Position numbers and translations under genes: made by a program. DNA of 64,000 nt, from assembly GCF_001667735.1 (NCBI RefSeq), contig NZ_LZJN01000142.1, forward strand, positions 1 to 64,000, given 5' to 3'. The notes beneath the pieces were generated by a model. The model ran no database searches. It was given only the letters and a program-made list of their open reading frames with translations, and was not told the origin of the DNA. Positions 32,893 through 41,810 of the stretch are shown piece by piece (positions within the stretch are counted from its first letter, which is position 1; each line of letters opens with the position of its first letter). This DNA comes from Mycobacterium sp. E183 (GTDB lineage: Bacteria; Actinomycetota; Actinomycetes; Mycobacteriales; Mycobacteriaceae).

Positions 32893-33998
32893 TAGGGCAC
32901 GATGCTCGCGCGAACGTCGCGCTTGCTCTCAGCCGCGGCGAAGGCGTCGTTGATGTCGTCGAGCGGGTAACAGGCCGCCGCCAGTCGGTGCAACGGAAGC
33001 CGCGCCTGATGCTGGTCGAGAAACATCAGCGCCCGCGACAATACGATGGGGTCGTACAACGAGACCCCGACCATCATCTTGTTGCCGAAGACAAAACGGG
33101 ACGGATCGAATTCGAAGGTCTTGCCAATGTTGATGTTTCCGATCTCCACGTAGCGGCCGAACTGGCCCAGCATCTTGAGGCCTTCGTCGATGGCCGAGGG
33201 GTGGCCCACCACCTCGACGACGACATCGGCGCCCTGGCCGTCAGTCAGTTGTCGCACGAGCTTGGTCCGGTCTTTGACCGTCGCGACGTCATTGATGTCG
33301 ATGACCGTGTCGGCGCCGAACGCGGTCGCCAGCTCTAGGCGCTCAGCCACACCGTCGATGGTGATCACCTGGGCAGCCCCGCGCGCTTTTGCCACCGCCA
33401 CTGCATACAGACCCAATGCCCCCGCACCCTGCACCACCATCGATTCGCCGAGCTGCAGATCGACGCGCTCGAGACCGTACATGACCTGTGACAGAGCGCA
33501 ATTGGCTCCTGCGGCGATGTCATCGGATACCGAATCGGGGACCGTGTAGACCACCGCCCCGGCGGGCAGCAGGAAGTAGTCGGCGTAGCCACCCACGAAA
33601 TAGGGCGGCTCGTCGGCGCGGCCGAGCATGGCCATCGTCAGCTTCAGACACGCGTTGCGCCTGCCCGCCAGGCAGTTTCGGCACTTGTGACACGAGAAGA
33701 AGTAGGGAAAGACCACTCGCGTGCCCTCCGTCAGCGGCGCGCCATCAGAATCGGTGGTGACCCCAGCGCCGAGCGCTTCGATCGCGCCTACCATTTCATG
33801 GCCCAACACGGTGGGAAGTTGACCTCCCAGGCCGCCGGTAGCGAACGTCCCGTGCCAGGCGTGTAGGTCAGAGCCGCAGATGTTGGCACGACTCACCTTG
33901 ATCAGGATCTGACCGGGCCCCACCTCCGGGAGGCCCACCGTTTCGATGTCGAACGGCTTACCCGGTTCGTCGAATCGCGCGATTCGGCCTTTAAACAC
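32892..33998 (-). CDS. Zinc-dependent alcohol dehydrogenase (MDR family)
   Basis: A 368-residue medium-chain dehydrogenase. The catalytic zinc ligands include Cys and His in ANICGSDLHAWHG and LPTVLGHEMVG, the structural zinc motif is CHKCRNCLAGRRNAC near residue 103, and the NAD site is GAGALGLYAVAVAKA near 193. It would oxidise an alcohol to an aldehyde or ketone. It lies directly upstream of the aldehyde dehydrogenase (one-base overlap) and 15 bases after the FadD gene, forming an alcohol-aldehyde-acid-CoA series. The start codon is GTG with AAGGG about 13 bases upstream. Confidence 0.93.
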   Translation of the reverse strand: MFKGRIARFDEPGKPFDIETVGLPEVGPGQILIKVSRANICGSDLHAWHGTFATGGLGGQLPTVLGHEMVGAIEALGAGVTTDSDGAPLTEGTRVVFPYFFSCHKCRNCLAGRRNACLKLTMAMLGRADEPPYFVGGYADYFLLPAGAVVYTVPDSVSDDIAAGANCALSQVMYGLERVDLQLGESMVVQGAGALGLYAVAVAKARGAAQVITIDGVAERLELATAFGADTVIDINDVATVKDRTKLVRQLTDGQGADVVVEVVGHPSAIDEGLKMLGQFGRYVEIGNINIGKTFEFDPSRFVFGNKMMVGVSLYDPIVLSRALMFLDQHQARLPLHRLAAACYPLDDINDAFAAAESKRDVRASIVP

Positions 33999-34013
33999 GG
34001 CAGAGTGGTCCCT

Positions 34014-35624
34014 TCATTGGCTGGTGAATTCGAGGGTGAAAGCGTCTCGCAATTGCCGCTTGAGAAGTTTGCCGCTGGGGTTTTTCGGCAGTGATTCGAC
34101 GAAGAAGACCCGTTTGGGCGTCTTGAAGCCCGCGAGGTGCTGCCGGCAGTGCACGACGACGTCGTCCTCGGTGAGGGTGACCCCGTCGCGGGGTACTACC
34201 GCGGCGACCACGGCTTCCACCCAGACCGGATGCGGCAGGCCGAATACGGCGGCCTCCTGGATCCCGTTGTGGCGGTAGAGAATTTCTTCGACCTCGCGGC
34301 TGGCGACGTTCTCGCCGCCGGTCTTTATCATGTCTTTCTTGCGGTCCACGACATGCAACAGCCCGTGCTCGTCGTAGTAACCCAGGTCGCCGGAATGAAA
34401 CCAGCCGCCGCGGAAGGCCTCCGCGGTTTTGGCAGGGTCGTCCAGATAGCCGACCATCAGATGCGGGCTGCGATGGGCGATTTCACCCACAATGCCGGGC
34501 GCTGCGGGGCAATCGTGGTCATCGAGGATGGTGGTTTCGACATTGACCACTGGGCGTCCGGCCGCGCCGGCGTGCGCGTCCTGCTCGTCAGGTCCCAACG
34601 CCGAGGCCAGCGGCGCCATCTCGGTTTGACCGTAGAAGTTCCACAGTCTCAGATTCGGCAGCCGTCTGCGTATTTCGTGCAGTACCTCGGCGGGCATCGG
34701 TGAGGCGCCGTAGTAGCCCTTGCGTAGGCTGGACAGGTCGACGTCGTCGAAGATCGGGCAACGCAGCAGCGAAATCCACACCGTCGGTGGCGCAAAGTAA
34801 TTCGTCACCCCGTACCGCGCGATGGTGCGCAGGACCAATTCGGGGTCCGGCCGCGACAGGATAATGCTGGTCGCTCCCAGATAGAGGTCGGTGGCCAAGA
34901 AGTTGTCCAACTGCGCACAGTGGTAAAGCGGCAGTGAGTGGATTTCGACGTCGTCCGGTGACATCGCACCGGCCACAATGGTGCTAACGTACTGCCACAT
35001 CAGGCTGCGACTGGTGTGCATCACGGCCTTGGGCCGTGATTCGGTGCCACTGGTGTACATCAGCCGCACGAGTTGCTCATCGCCGATGGGCGGGTTCGGT
35101 GCGGCCGTGGTCGTCGTGAGCCACTGAGCGAAGTCGTGCCAGCCGGCAGGAGGGATGGCCCCGTCGGCCGTCAGCGCAATCTTTGTCGTGACCGCCCCGC
35201 CCAGACGCATCGCATCTTCGGCTATCGTCGCCAGGGCGGATTCGACGATGAATCCAATGACCCGGCTATGACCGAGGATATAGGCGATCTCCTCGGCCGT
35301 GAGCATGAAATTGATGGGCACCAGGACCACGCCCGCGCGCGCGGTCGCGAATGCCAAAACCGCGAACTGCCAGCAGTTGTGGGACAGCAGCGCCACGCGA
35401 TCGCCGGGGGCAAAGCCGTTGTCGCGCAGCGCGGCTGCGGCTTTGTCCACCAGCTGGTCGAAGTCGGCGAAGGTCAGCACGACATCACCGTCGATGATCG
35501 CGGTTTTGTCCGGGTGTCGGCGGGCTGACCGGCGGGGAATATCTCCTAGCGACTGACTGCGCGCCTGGGCGATCGTGGCGTCGAGCTCGAGTGTCACTCG
35601 CTCGTCGTGGTGCGCCGGTTGCAT
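34014..35624 (-). CDS. Acyl-CoA synthetase (FadD, AMP-forming)
   Basis: A 536-residue ANL-superfamily ligase. The phosphate-binding loop is YTSGTESRPKAVMHT near residue 190; LWNFYGQTEMAPLASALG (A5), GWFHSGDLGYYDEHGLLHVV (A8) and the catalytic lysine in NPSGKLLKRQLRDAF (A10) are intact. It activates a carboxylic acid with ATP and CoA. ATG 35624 is preferred because a TAGTGT box lies 7 bases upstream on the minus strand, a leaderless arrangement; TTG 35684 and GTG 35597 are alternatives. It is the first gene of the fadD-ADH-ALDH-ECH-FadE-FadE operon and divergent from the long BVMO. Confidence 0.9.
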   Translation of the reverse strand: MQPAHHDERVTLELDATIAQARSQSLGDIPRRSARRHPDKTAIIDGDVVLTFADFDQLVDKAAAALRDNGFAPGDRVALLSHNCWQFAVLAFATARAGVVLVPINFMLTAEEIAYILGHSRVIGFIVESALATIAEDAMRLGGAVTTKIALTADGAIPPAGWHDFAQWLTTTTAAPNPPIGDEQLVRLMYTSGTESRPKAVMHTSRSLMWQYVSTIVAGAMSPDDVEIHSLPLYHCAQLDNFLATDLYLGATSIILSRPDPELVLRTIARYGVTNYFAPPTVWISLLRCPIFDDVDLSSLRKGYYGASPMPAEVLHEIRRRLPNLRLWNFYGQTEMAPLASALGPDEQDAHAGAAGRPVVNVETTILDDHDCPAAPGIVGEIAHRSPHLMVGYLDDPAKTAEAFRGGWFHSGDLGYYDEHGLLHVVDRKKDMIKTGGENVASREVEEILYRHNGIQEAAVFGLPHPVWVEAVVAAVVPRDGVTLTEDDVVVHCRQHLAGFKTPKRVFFVESLPKNPSGKLLKRQLRDAFTLEFTSQ

Positions 35625-35631
35625 GCGACGA

Positions 35632-35637
35632 ACACTA
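35632..35637 (-). promoter_or_regulatory. Putative -10 box (TAGTGT) for leaderless fadD
   Basis: On the minus strand TAGTGT matches TANNNT and lies 7 bases before the ATG at 35624. No Shine-Dalgarno sequence is visible there. Confidence 0.4.
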
Positions 35638-35663
35638 GGTCCCGATGCCGCTTCGGTGATGCT

Positions 35664-35694
35664 GGCATCCCGCTGAGTAGACAACAGCGGTGCC
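35664..35694. promoter_or_regulatory. Interrupted inverted repeat in fadD-BVMO divergent region
   Basis: CCGCTG (35670-35675) and CAGCGG (35685-35690) are perfect inverted arms with a 9-base spacer. Outer bases GGCA (35664-35667) and TGCC (35691-35694) also pair, with two unpaired bases on one side. It lies between the divergent fadD and BVMO genes, so one protein bound here could control both. Confidence 0.4.
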
Positions 35695-35725
35695 CGGGGT
35701 GACCGCGGGCCTCAGACTCGATGGC

Positions 35726-37654
35726 ATGACCGCCGCTACCGAATCGACGTCGCCCACCGGACCGGCCGCTCCTGACCCCGACGAGCTGCGCACCAACCTG
35801 CGTCAGGCTGACCCGGGTGTGCTGCTCGCGGTGCTGGCGCAGCTTACCGGCGACGTGTCGGTGATCGACACCTACGCGCCCAAGATCTCCTATGTTGCCG
35901 ACCCGCCCGAACGGGCCGGCGTCACAGACCCCGACACGGCCGAATCGCTGGTCGAGGCCCTCGTTGACGCGCTGGGACGCCCACGTTGCGCCGACGCGAC
36001 GGCACCCGTGGACCGGGACTTCTTCGCCCGGCTGCTACCTGTAGCGCTGGGTTCGCCGGTCGACGACGAGCAGGTGGACCTGTTGCTCGAACAGGGCGGC
36101 TTCCAGCGGTCACAGCCAACCCTGCCACGCACCGTGCCGATCCCCGAGACGATCAACATCGCCATCATCGGTGCCGGCCTGGCCGGGATCAGCATGGCGT
36201 TGGCCGCCGCAGCCGAGGGAGTGGCGTTTGAGATCTTTGACCGCCACGACGAGGTCGGCGGCACCTGGCTGACCACCACCTATCCAGGCATCGGTGTCGA
36301 TACGCCGTCGGCCTATTACTCGCTGTCGTGGGAGGTGAACCCGGACTGGAGCAGCTACTACCCACAGGGTGGCGAATATCAGAACTATTTGGTGACGCTG
36401 GCCGATAAACACCAGCTGCGCGACCACATTCGGTTCGGCACCGAGATCGAGGCGTTGTGGTGGGACGAGGAACGCAACCAATGGCAACTCCATGCGGTAG
36501 ACACCCAGGGGCACCGCACGATCAGCTACGCCAGCGTCGTGGTCGCCGCGGCGGGTTACCTCAACCGCCCGCGGTGGCCGGACGTCAAGGGTCGAGACAC
36601 TTTCGCGGGCATCAGCATTCACTCGGCGCTGTGGGATTCTTCACTCGATCTCACCGGCAAGAAGGTGGCTGTGATCGGGGCGGGCTGCACCGCCGTACAG
36701 ATCGTCGACGCGTGCGTTGACCAGGTCGAGCACCTGACGGTGTTCCAGCGGCAACCACACTGGGTGGCGCCGCGTAAGCGGCTGACAGATGAGGTGCCGC
36801 CGTTCCGGCGTTACCTGGGACGGAACCTGCCCTACTACGCGAAGTGGCACCGGCTCAAGTCCTATTGGGCCACCGCGGACAACAACTACCCGATCATCCT
36901 GCAAGACCCGGACTGGAACAAGGACCACCTGTCGATCTCGCCGGCGAATGACGTCCTTTTGCAGATGTGCCTGCGCTACATCGAGGACACCTTCGGGAAA
37001 GACACCGAGCTGGCCAAGAAGGTCACCCCGGACTTCGCACCCTACGGCAAGCGGATCATCCGAGACCCGGGCGGCTACTACGCGGCGCTGACCCGCGACC
37101 ATGTCGACGTGGAGGCCAGCGAACCGGCCGAGGTCAACCCGAAAGGCATTGTCACCCAATACGGCCGGCAGATCGACCTCGACGTCATCATCTACGCGAC
37201 CGGCTACTATCTGGACTTCTTATCCACCGTGGACATTCGCGGTCGCGGCGGCAAGAAGCTGGCTGACGAGTGGGGTGACAACCCCCGTGCGTACCGTGGT
37301 GGCACGGTGCCCGGCTTTCCCAACCTGTTCATCATGTCGGCACCCAACTACAGCCCGGGACACGGTGCGGGAGCGAACTTCTCCATGGAGGTGCTCGCGC
37401 ACTACATCGTCGAATGCTTGCAGTTGATGGCGCTGCGCGGCGCCACCACGATCGAGGTCACCCAGCAGGCGTACGAAGATTACGTTGCCGCGATCGACGA
37501 GGCGATGCTCGGCACGGTGTGGTGCCACACACCCAACGCTCACACCTACTACCGGTCCGGTTCGGGCCGGGTGGTGGTGGCCACCCCGTACCGACTGGTC
37601 GACGTCTGGCATCAGCACCGAGCGCCGATCGAGCAGGACTTTGCGCTGCGGTGA
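35726..37654 (+). CDS. Baeyer-Villiger monooxygenase with N-terminal extension (HAPMO-like)
   Basis: A 642-residue FAD/NADPH flavoprotein. An N-terminal extension of about 135 residues precedes the FAD motif IIGAGLAGISMALAAAAEG near residue 146. The BVMO fingerprint FAGISIHSALWD is near 292, and the second nucleotide motif VIGAGCTAVQ near 315. The length and extension resemble 4-hydroxyacetophenone monooxygenase. It inserts oxygen next to a ketone, giving an ester or lactone that the HSL esterases nearby could open. ATG 35726 is chosen; an earlier in-frame GTG at 35690 exists. GTGA overlap with the SDR downstream indicates coupling. Confidence 0.9.
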   Translation: MTAATESTSPTGPAAPDPDELRTNLRQADPGVLLAVLAQLTGDVSVIDTYAPKISYVADPPERAGVTDPDTAESLVEALVDALGRPRCADATAPVDRDFFARLLPVALGSPVDDEQVDLLLEQGGFQRSQPTLPRTVPIPETINIAIIGAGLAGISMALAAAAEGVAFEIFDRHDEVGGTWLTTTYPGIGVDTPSAYYSLSWEVNPDWSSYYPQGGEYQNYLVTLADKHQLRDHIRFGTEIEALWWDEERNQWQLHAVDTQGHRTISYASVVVAAAGYLNRPRWPDVKGRDTFAGISIHSALWDSSLDLTGKKVAVIGAGCTAVQIVDACVDQVEHLTVFQRQPHWVAPRKRLTDEVPPFRRYLGRNLPYYAKWHRLKSYWATADNNYPIILQDPDWNKDHLSISPANDVLLQMCLRYIEDTFGKDTELAKKVTPDFAPYGKRIIRDPGGYYAALTRDHVDVEASEPAEVNPKGIVTQYGRQIDLDVIIYATGYYLDFLSTVDIRGRGGKKLADEWGDNPRAYRGGTVPGFPNLFIMSAPNYSPGHGAGANFSMEVLAHYIVECLQLMALRGATTIEVTQQAYEDYVAAIDEAMLGTVWCHTPNAHTYYRSGSGRVVVATPYRLVDVWHQHRAPIEQDFALR

Positions 37655-38538
37655 ACGAGTTGCTCACTGGCAGGACGGCTTTGGTAACAGGCAGCAGCCG
37701 CGGCATCGGTCGTGCGGTGGCCCAGCGGCTGGCCGCCGAGGGGGCCACCGTCGCGGTGACGGCGCGCGCTCACGCGCCCTCACGCTCGCAGCGCGCCGGG
37801 TCCGATCGCACGCTACCCGGCACGATCGAGGAGACCATCGCCCTGATCGAAGATGCCGGCGGGTCGGCGTTCGGGGTGGTCGCCGACCTCGAAGACGCCC
37901 AGGCGCGTGAGACCCTGGTCGACCAGGTGCTCGACCGCACGGGCCGCATCGACATCCTGGTCAACAACGCCGGCTTCGCCGACTACTCGGTCATCGAGGA
38001 CATGCCGCTGCAGACCTTCGACCGCACCGTCGAGCACTATCTACGCACGCCCTTCGTGCTGACCAAGGCCGCGGTTCCGCACATGCGCAAACTGGGCGGC
38101 GGGTGGATCGTCAACATCGGCTCGGTTACCGGTGTGGCACCGGTGCGGCCGTACCGCGAATACAACAAGACCTCCGGCGACGTGATTTACGCGTCGTGCA
38201 AAGCAGCACTGCACCGGTTCACCCAGGGGGTGGCCGCCGAGCTGCTCGACGCGAACATCGCGGTGAATTGTGTTGGCCCGTCGACCGCTGTGCGCACTCC
38301 CGGCGCATCCGCGCTTATCCCGGAGGGCTTTCCGACCGAGCCGGTGGAGTATCTGGCCGAAACCGTGCTGGCGATGTGTCATCTACCGGCGGCAGAACGC
38401 ACCGGCCTAGTCGCGTTTAGCTTGCACTACCCGTGGTCACAGCGGCTGCGGGTGCACAGCCTGGACGGCAAAACCGAACTGCCGCCACTCGAACCGCCCG
38501 CGAACGCCAATCCGAACATCCTGCCCGCCGGGATGTGA
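37651..38538 (+). CDS. Short-chain dehydrogenase/reductase coupled to the BVMO
   Basis: A 295-residue SDR. It has VTGSSRGIGRAVAQRLAAEG near residue 12, VNNAGFADYS near 105, NIGSVTG with the serine near 150, and YASCKAALHRF, where Tyr and Lys occupy the catalytic positions. The C-terminal tail (LDGKTELPPLEPPANANPN) is longer than usual. The GTG at 37651 overlaps the BVMO stop (GTGA). It could supply the ketone for the BVMO by oxidising an alcohol, or process the product. The end converges on a pair of small genes after 37 bases. Confidence 0.88.
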   Translation: MNELLTGRTALVTGSSRGIGRAVAQRLAAEGATVAVTARAHAPSRSQRAGSDRTLPGTIEETIALIEDAGGSAFGVVADLEDAQARETLVDQVLDRTGRIDILVNNAGFADYSVIEDMPLQTFDRTVEHYLRTPFVLTKAAVPHMRKLGGGWIVNIGSVTGVAPVRPYREYNKTSGDVIYASCKAALHRFTQGVAAELLDANIAVNCVGPSTAVRTPGASALIPEGFPTEPVEYLAETVLAMCHLPAAERTGLVAFSLHYPWSQRLRVHSLDGKTELPPLEPPANANPNILPAGM

Positions 38539-38575
38539 GTCCCTCGGCGGATAGGGCGGATCAGCCCGAGATCGA

Positions 38576-39214
38576 CTAGGCGGGTGACGTGGTCAAGACG
38601 GGGTGATCGCATCGACAGAAGCTGTGGCACACCCGGTCTCGGATGATGACGTCGGGGCATTCGGGATCAAACCAGCGGTCCACGACCGCCCAGTGGATCG
38701 GATGCATCAGGTAGGGGCCCATCAGCGCATCGACGTCGCTGAACTCTTGCTCGAACACGTGGGTCCATCGTGATGCTCCGACCGCATCGTCGACCCGGCT
38801 GAGCTGCCATGCCCTGATCGTCGGTATGAAGCGCGGCATCGAGGTCAACTCGTCCTCGAAACGCGCAACGGTGTCGACGTCGGTGTCGGGCAGCACCCGT
38901 AAAAGCAAGGCTCGGTAGACCGTGCCCGGGCCGCCACCATTGGGCGTTGGAGTACCCCCGTAGGTGACCCCGTTGACATGGGTGATCGCGGGATCGCCCA
39001 AAATCGCGGTGAAATCGTCTGCGGCGCTGAGCCATTGACTCGGGGAATCGAACCTCAAGTGGACTAGGACGTCACCGCCGTTGCGCGCCCCGGGCAGCGT
39101 CGGTTCGACGAGCCGGTGACGGGCGCCGGTCGCCTCAGCGCTCGCGCGCACCAGCGTGAGTATCCGGTCGCGGTGTTCGTCTGCGACGTCGAGGAGGCGG
39201 GTGACGTTATACAC
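38576..39214 (-). CDS. Dimeric alpha-beta barrel (Dabb/EthD-like) protein, larger of a pair
   Basis: A 212-residue protein with a two-domain alpha-beta-barrel look. The second half contains YRALLLRVLPDTDVDTVARF, FIPTIRAWQLSRVDDAVG, WTHVFEQEFSDVDALMGPYL and MHPIHWAVVDRWFDPECPD, the strand-helix-strand and HPxH pattern of stress-responsive A/B-barrel (Dabb) proteins. Some relatives are cyclases, monooxygenases or epimerases acting on hydrophobic substrates. The GTG at 39214 overlaps the stop of the smaller partner by 8 bases, so they are co-translated. No catalytic residue can be named with confidence. Confidence 0.75.
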   Translation of the reverse strand: MYNVTRLLDVADEHRDRILTLVRASAEATGARHRLVEPTLPGARNGGDVLVHLRFDSPSQWLSAADDFTAILGDPAITHVNGVTYGGTPTPNGGGPGTVYRALLLRVLPDTDVDTVARFEDELTSMPRFIPTIRAWQLSRVDDAVGASRWTHVFEQEFSDVDALMGPYLMHPIHWAVVDRWFDPECPDVIIRDRVCHSFCRCDHPVLTTSPA

Positions 39215-39554
39215 CGCAGAGCCCGTCGACGTCGTCGGCGGCCGCGGCGACCGAGCGGGACCGCTCGGCGACGAGTTCCTCGATCTGGTCCCACCACTGG
39301 CCCAGCGTCGGGTCGGGGCGGCCCTTCCAGGTCATCTCCCACCATGCCTGGGCGCTGGGCAGGGTCCAGGTGATGGTGACGGTGTTGGATCGATCCGTGA
39401 ACCAGATCGGGGGGCTGACCAGGACATCGCGCAGCGTCATTCCGCGGGAGCGGGCGCCGGGCGCGTACTCGGCGAGGTAGGTCTCCACGAATTTCCGTGC
39501 GCAGCCAGGCCGCGTCACCACCCTGTCGATCACGAAAATCCGACCGTCGGCCAT
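39207..39554 (-). CDS. Small alpha-beta-barrel-like protein, partner of the Dabb protein
   Basis: A 115-residue protein starting MADGRIFVIDRVVTRPGCAR, with FVETYLAEYAPGARSRGM, TVTITWTLPSAQAWWEMTWK and a C-terminal helix (QIEELVAERSRSVAAAADD), consistent with a ferredoxin-like alpha-beta barrel of the EthD/Dabb kind. ATG 39554 is favoured because TACGGT lies 7 bases upstream (leaderless spacing); ATG 39608, with GAGG upstream, is an alternative. It overlaps the larger alpha-beta-barrel gene, suggesting a joint complex. It is divergent from the old-yellow-enzyme gene. Confidence 0.75.
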   Translation of the reverse strand: MADGRIFVIDRVVTRPGCARKFVETYLAEYAPGARSRGMTLRDVLVSPPIWFTDRSNTVTITWTLPSAQAWWEMTWKGRPDPTLGQWWDQIEELVAERSRSVAAAADDVDGLCGV

Positions 39555-39561
39555 GGGCGTG

Positions 39562-39567
39562 ACCGTA
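39562..39567 (-). promoter_or_regulatory. Putative -10 box (TACGGT) for leaderless small-barrel gene
   Basis: On the minus strand TACGGT fits TANNNT and ends 7 bases before the ATG at 39554. Confidence 0.35.
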
Positions 39568-39656
39568 CAGATCGTGGGCAACCCCCGGACAGGTTCAGTC
39601 CCGGCCATCGGGAGGACCTCATTGCCCCCCATCCGGTTGGGCACCACGGTGGGGGG

Positions 39657-40880
39657 ATGAGCGCTTCCTTCAGTCCCGTGCAGCTCGGTCCGGCCACCTT
39701 GCGCAACCCGATCATCAAGGCCGCGACCTCCGAAGGCCGATCGCCCCAGGGACTGGTCACCGATGATCTCATCGCGTTTCACCGGGCGTTCGCCGATGGG
39801 GGAGTGGGCATGACGACGGTGGCCTACTGCTGTGTCGCGCCCGAGGGCGCGAGCGCCCCGGGTCAGATCGTCATGAGCTCGCAGGCGCTGCCCGGCCTGC
39901 GCAGACTTACCGATGCCGTGCATGGGGCGGGTGCGGCCATCTCGGCCCAGCTGGGCCACGCCGGGGTGGTGGCCCCTAGGGCGCTGACCGGGGTGACCGC
40001 CCTGTCGCCGAGCCGGTTCGTCAACCCGACATCGTTGGCCTACTGCCGGGCGATCACCCGCGACGAGATAGCAACCGTCATCGACCAGTTCGGCGCGGCA
40101 ACCCAGGTAGCCATCGATGCCGGATTCGACGCAGTTGAACTGCATTTCGGACACTTGTATCTGCCGAGCTCGTTTTTGAGCCCACTCATCAACCGCCGCA
40201 AGGACGAGTACGGCGGCTCCATCGACAACCGTTCCCGCCTGTCACGGGAGATCGCCGAACGCGTCCGCGAGATGGCCGGGGGCCGGATCGCCGTCATCGC
40301 CAAACTGAATATGGACGACGGACTGCCCGGCAGCATCTGGATCGATGAGGCGTTGCGCACCGCGCAACTCCTCGACACCGACGGCACCCTCGACGCGCTC
40401 GAACTGACCCAAGGGTCCTCGGTCTTCAAGCCGATGTACCTGTTCCGGGGCGACGTCCCGGTGCGCGAATTCGCCCGCGTCATGCCGGCTGCGCTACGGC
40501 CTGCCATCAGGCTGGCCGGCAAGCGCGTGATGGGCAGCTACCCGTACAGCGACCTCTACATGCTCGAAGCCGCACGCCAATTCGTGCCGGTGATGCGCAA
40601 CACCAAACTGATCCTGCTGGGCGGTATCACCCGCCGCGACCACGTCGAGACCGCACGAGAGGAGGGATTTGACTTCGTGGCGATGGGTCGGGCGCTGCTG
40701 CGGGAACCCGACCTGGTCAACAAGATGATCGCCGACCCGGCCAGTCGCAGCCGATGCAACCACAACAACAAGTGCATGGTCACCGTTTTCGGTCGCACCC
40801 ACTGCGTGCTCGATCCCGACCAGCGCTACGGACCACCTACCAAGATCGACGAGCAGCCCGCCCAGCACGCAGCACGGTAA
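39657..40880 (+). CDS. NADH:flavin oxidoreductase, old yellow enzyme family
   Basis: A 407-residue FMN-dependent TIM-barrel protein. It starts near the barrel (LGPATLRNPIIKAATSEGRS) and has QLGHAG near residue 100, DAVELHFGHLYLPSSFLSPL and NRRKDEYGGSIDNRSRLSRE near 180-205, typical of the OYE/2,4-dienoyl-CoA-reductase class, and the phosphate-binding end DFVAMGRALLREPDL. A cysteine motif (CNHNNKCMVTVFGRTHC) near residue 364 might bind an iron-sulphur cluster, but the large C-terminal domains of DCR-type enzymes are absent. It would reduce an activated C=C bond, perhaps in a steroid ring. It abuts the convergent esterase with no gap. Confidence 0.88.
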   Translation: MSASFSPVQLGPATLRNPIIKAATSEGRSPQGLVTDDLIAFHRAFADGGVGMTTVAYCCVAPEGASAPGQIVMSSQALPGLRRLTDAVHGAGAAISAQLGHAGVVAPRALTGVTALSPSRFVNPTSLAYCRAITRDEIATVIDQFGAATQVAIDAGFDAVELHFGHLYLPSSFLSPLINRRKDEYGGSIDNRSRLSREIAERVREMAGGRIAVIAKLNMDDGLPGSIWIDEALRTAQLLDTDGTLDALELTQGSSVFKPMYLFRGDVPVREFARVMPAALRPAIRLAGKRVMGSYPYSDLYMLEAARQFVPVMRNTKLILLGGITRRDHVETAREEGFDFVAMGRALLREPDLVNKMIADPASRSRCNHNNKCMVTVFGRTHCVLDPDQRYGPPTKIDEQPAQHAAR

Positions 40881-41810
40881 TCACCCCAGCAGCGCGGCCA
40901 ACTCGCGGCACGCCTGCCGCCGGGCTTCGTGAGCGATGTCGAGCATCGGCATCGTCATGAACCCGTGGATGCCACCTTCGAAGCCGCACCGCACGGCGAC
41001 TACCCCCGCGGATTGCAGCGCGTCGGCGTAGGCGATGGCTTCGTCCCGAAGCGGATCGTGCCCGGCCGTGACCATTACCGCGGGCGGTAGCCCATGTAGG
41101 TCCGCTCGGAGCGGTGAGGCGTAAGGATGGTCGCGGTCGGCGGATGCGGGCACATACTGGTCCCAATACCATTGCAGAGCAGCCGTCGGATTGTAGAAAC
41201 CCTTGCCGAACAGTCGATATGACTCGGTGTCGAAGCCGGCCGCGAGCATCGGGTAGAGCAGCAACTGCGCGGCAATCGCCGGGCCACCACGATCGCGCGC
41301 CATCAACGCCACGACGGCGGCCAGGTTGCCGCCCGCGCTGTCACCGCCCACCACAACCGCGCGCGAACCTCGGCGGCCGACGCCGTCGAGGTCGGCGGCC
41401 CATCGCGTGGCGGCGTACAGGTCCTCGGCCGCGGCAGGCCACGGATTTTCTGGAGCCAGCCGGTACCCGACGGAAACCACCACGGCGGGAACGAGGTTGG
41501 CCAGACTGCGGCACAGGCCATCGTGGCTGTCGAGGTCGCAAAACACGAATCCGCCGCCGTGCGCGTATACCAGGATCGGCAGGCCGCCGTCGTCGGCATG
41601 GCCGCGGGGCCGGTAGATCCGTATCGGGATGTCCGCACCGGCGCCCGAAATGGTGTGATCTCGGACTGCGGCGACCGGCTCGGGCTGGGCGGGCGATACC
41701 AACCGCTCGCGGATGGCCGCCCTGGCCTGGGCGCCCGTCATGGTGTGCACCGGCGGAAAGCCCGCGTCCAGCCCCTCAATCAGCTCGGCGACCTGGGGGT
41801 CGAGGTTCAC
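40881..41810 (-). CDS. Alpha/beta-hydrolase, hormone-sensitive-lipase family esterase (second)
   Basis: A 309-residue HSL-family esterase. HGGG is at residues 84-87, GDSAGG at 156-161 (Ser158), with the acid in TAGHDPLRDE and the histidine in GGIHGFMTM. It begins with GTG 41810 inside the stop of the IclR gene (GTGA), so the regulator and the esterase are co-translated. It could hydrolyse an ester or lactone from the BVMOs. It is the last gene of the hsaA-like operon. Its stop directly abuts the OYE stop. Confidence 0.88.
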   Translation of the reverse strand: MNLDPQVAELIEGLDAGFPPVHTMTGAQARAAIRERLVSPAQPEPVAAVRDHTISGAGADIPIRIYRPRGHADDGGLPILVYAHGGGFVFCDLDSHDGLCRSLANLVPAVVVSVGYRLAPENPWPAAAEDLYAATRWAADLDGVGRRGSRAVVVGGDSAGGNLAAVVALMARDRGGPAIAAQLLLYPMLAAGFDTESYRLFGKGFYNPTAALQWYWDQYVPASADRDHPYASPLRADLHGLPPAVMVTAGHDPLRDEAIAYADALQSAGVVAVRCGFEGGIHGFMTMPMLDIAHEARRQACRELAALLG

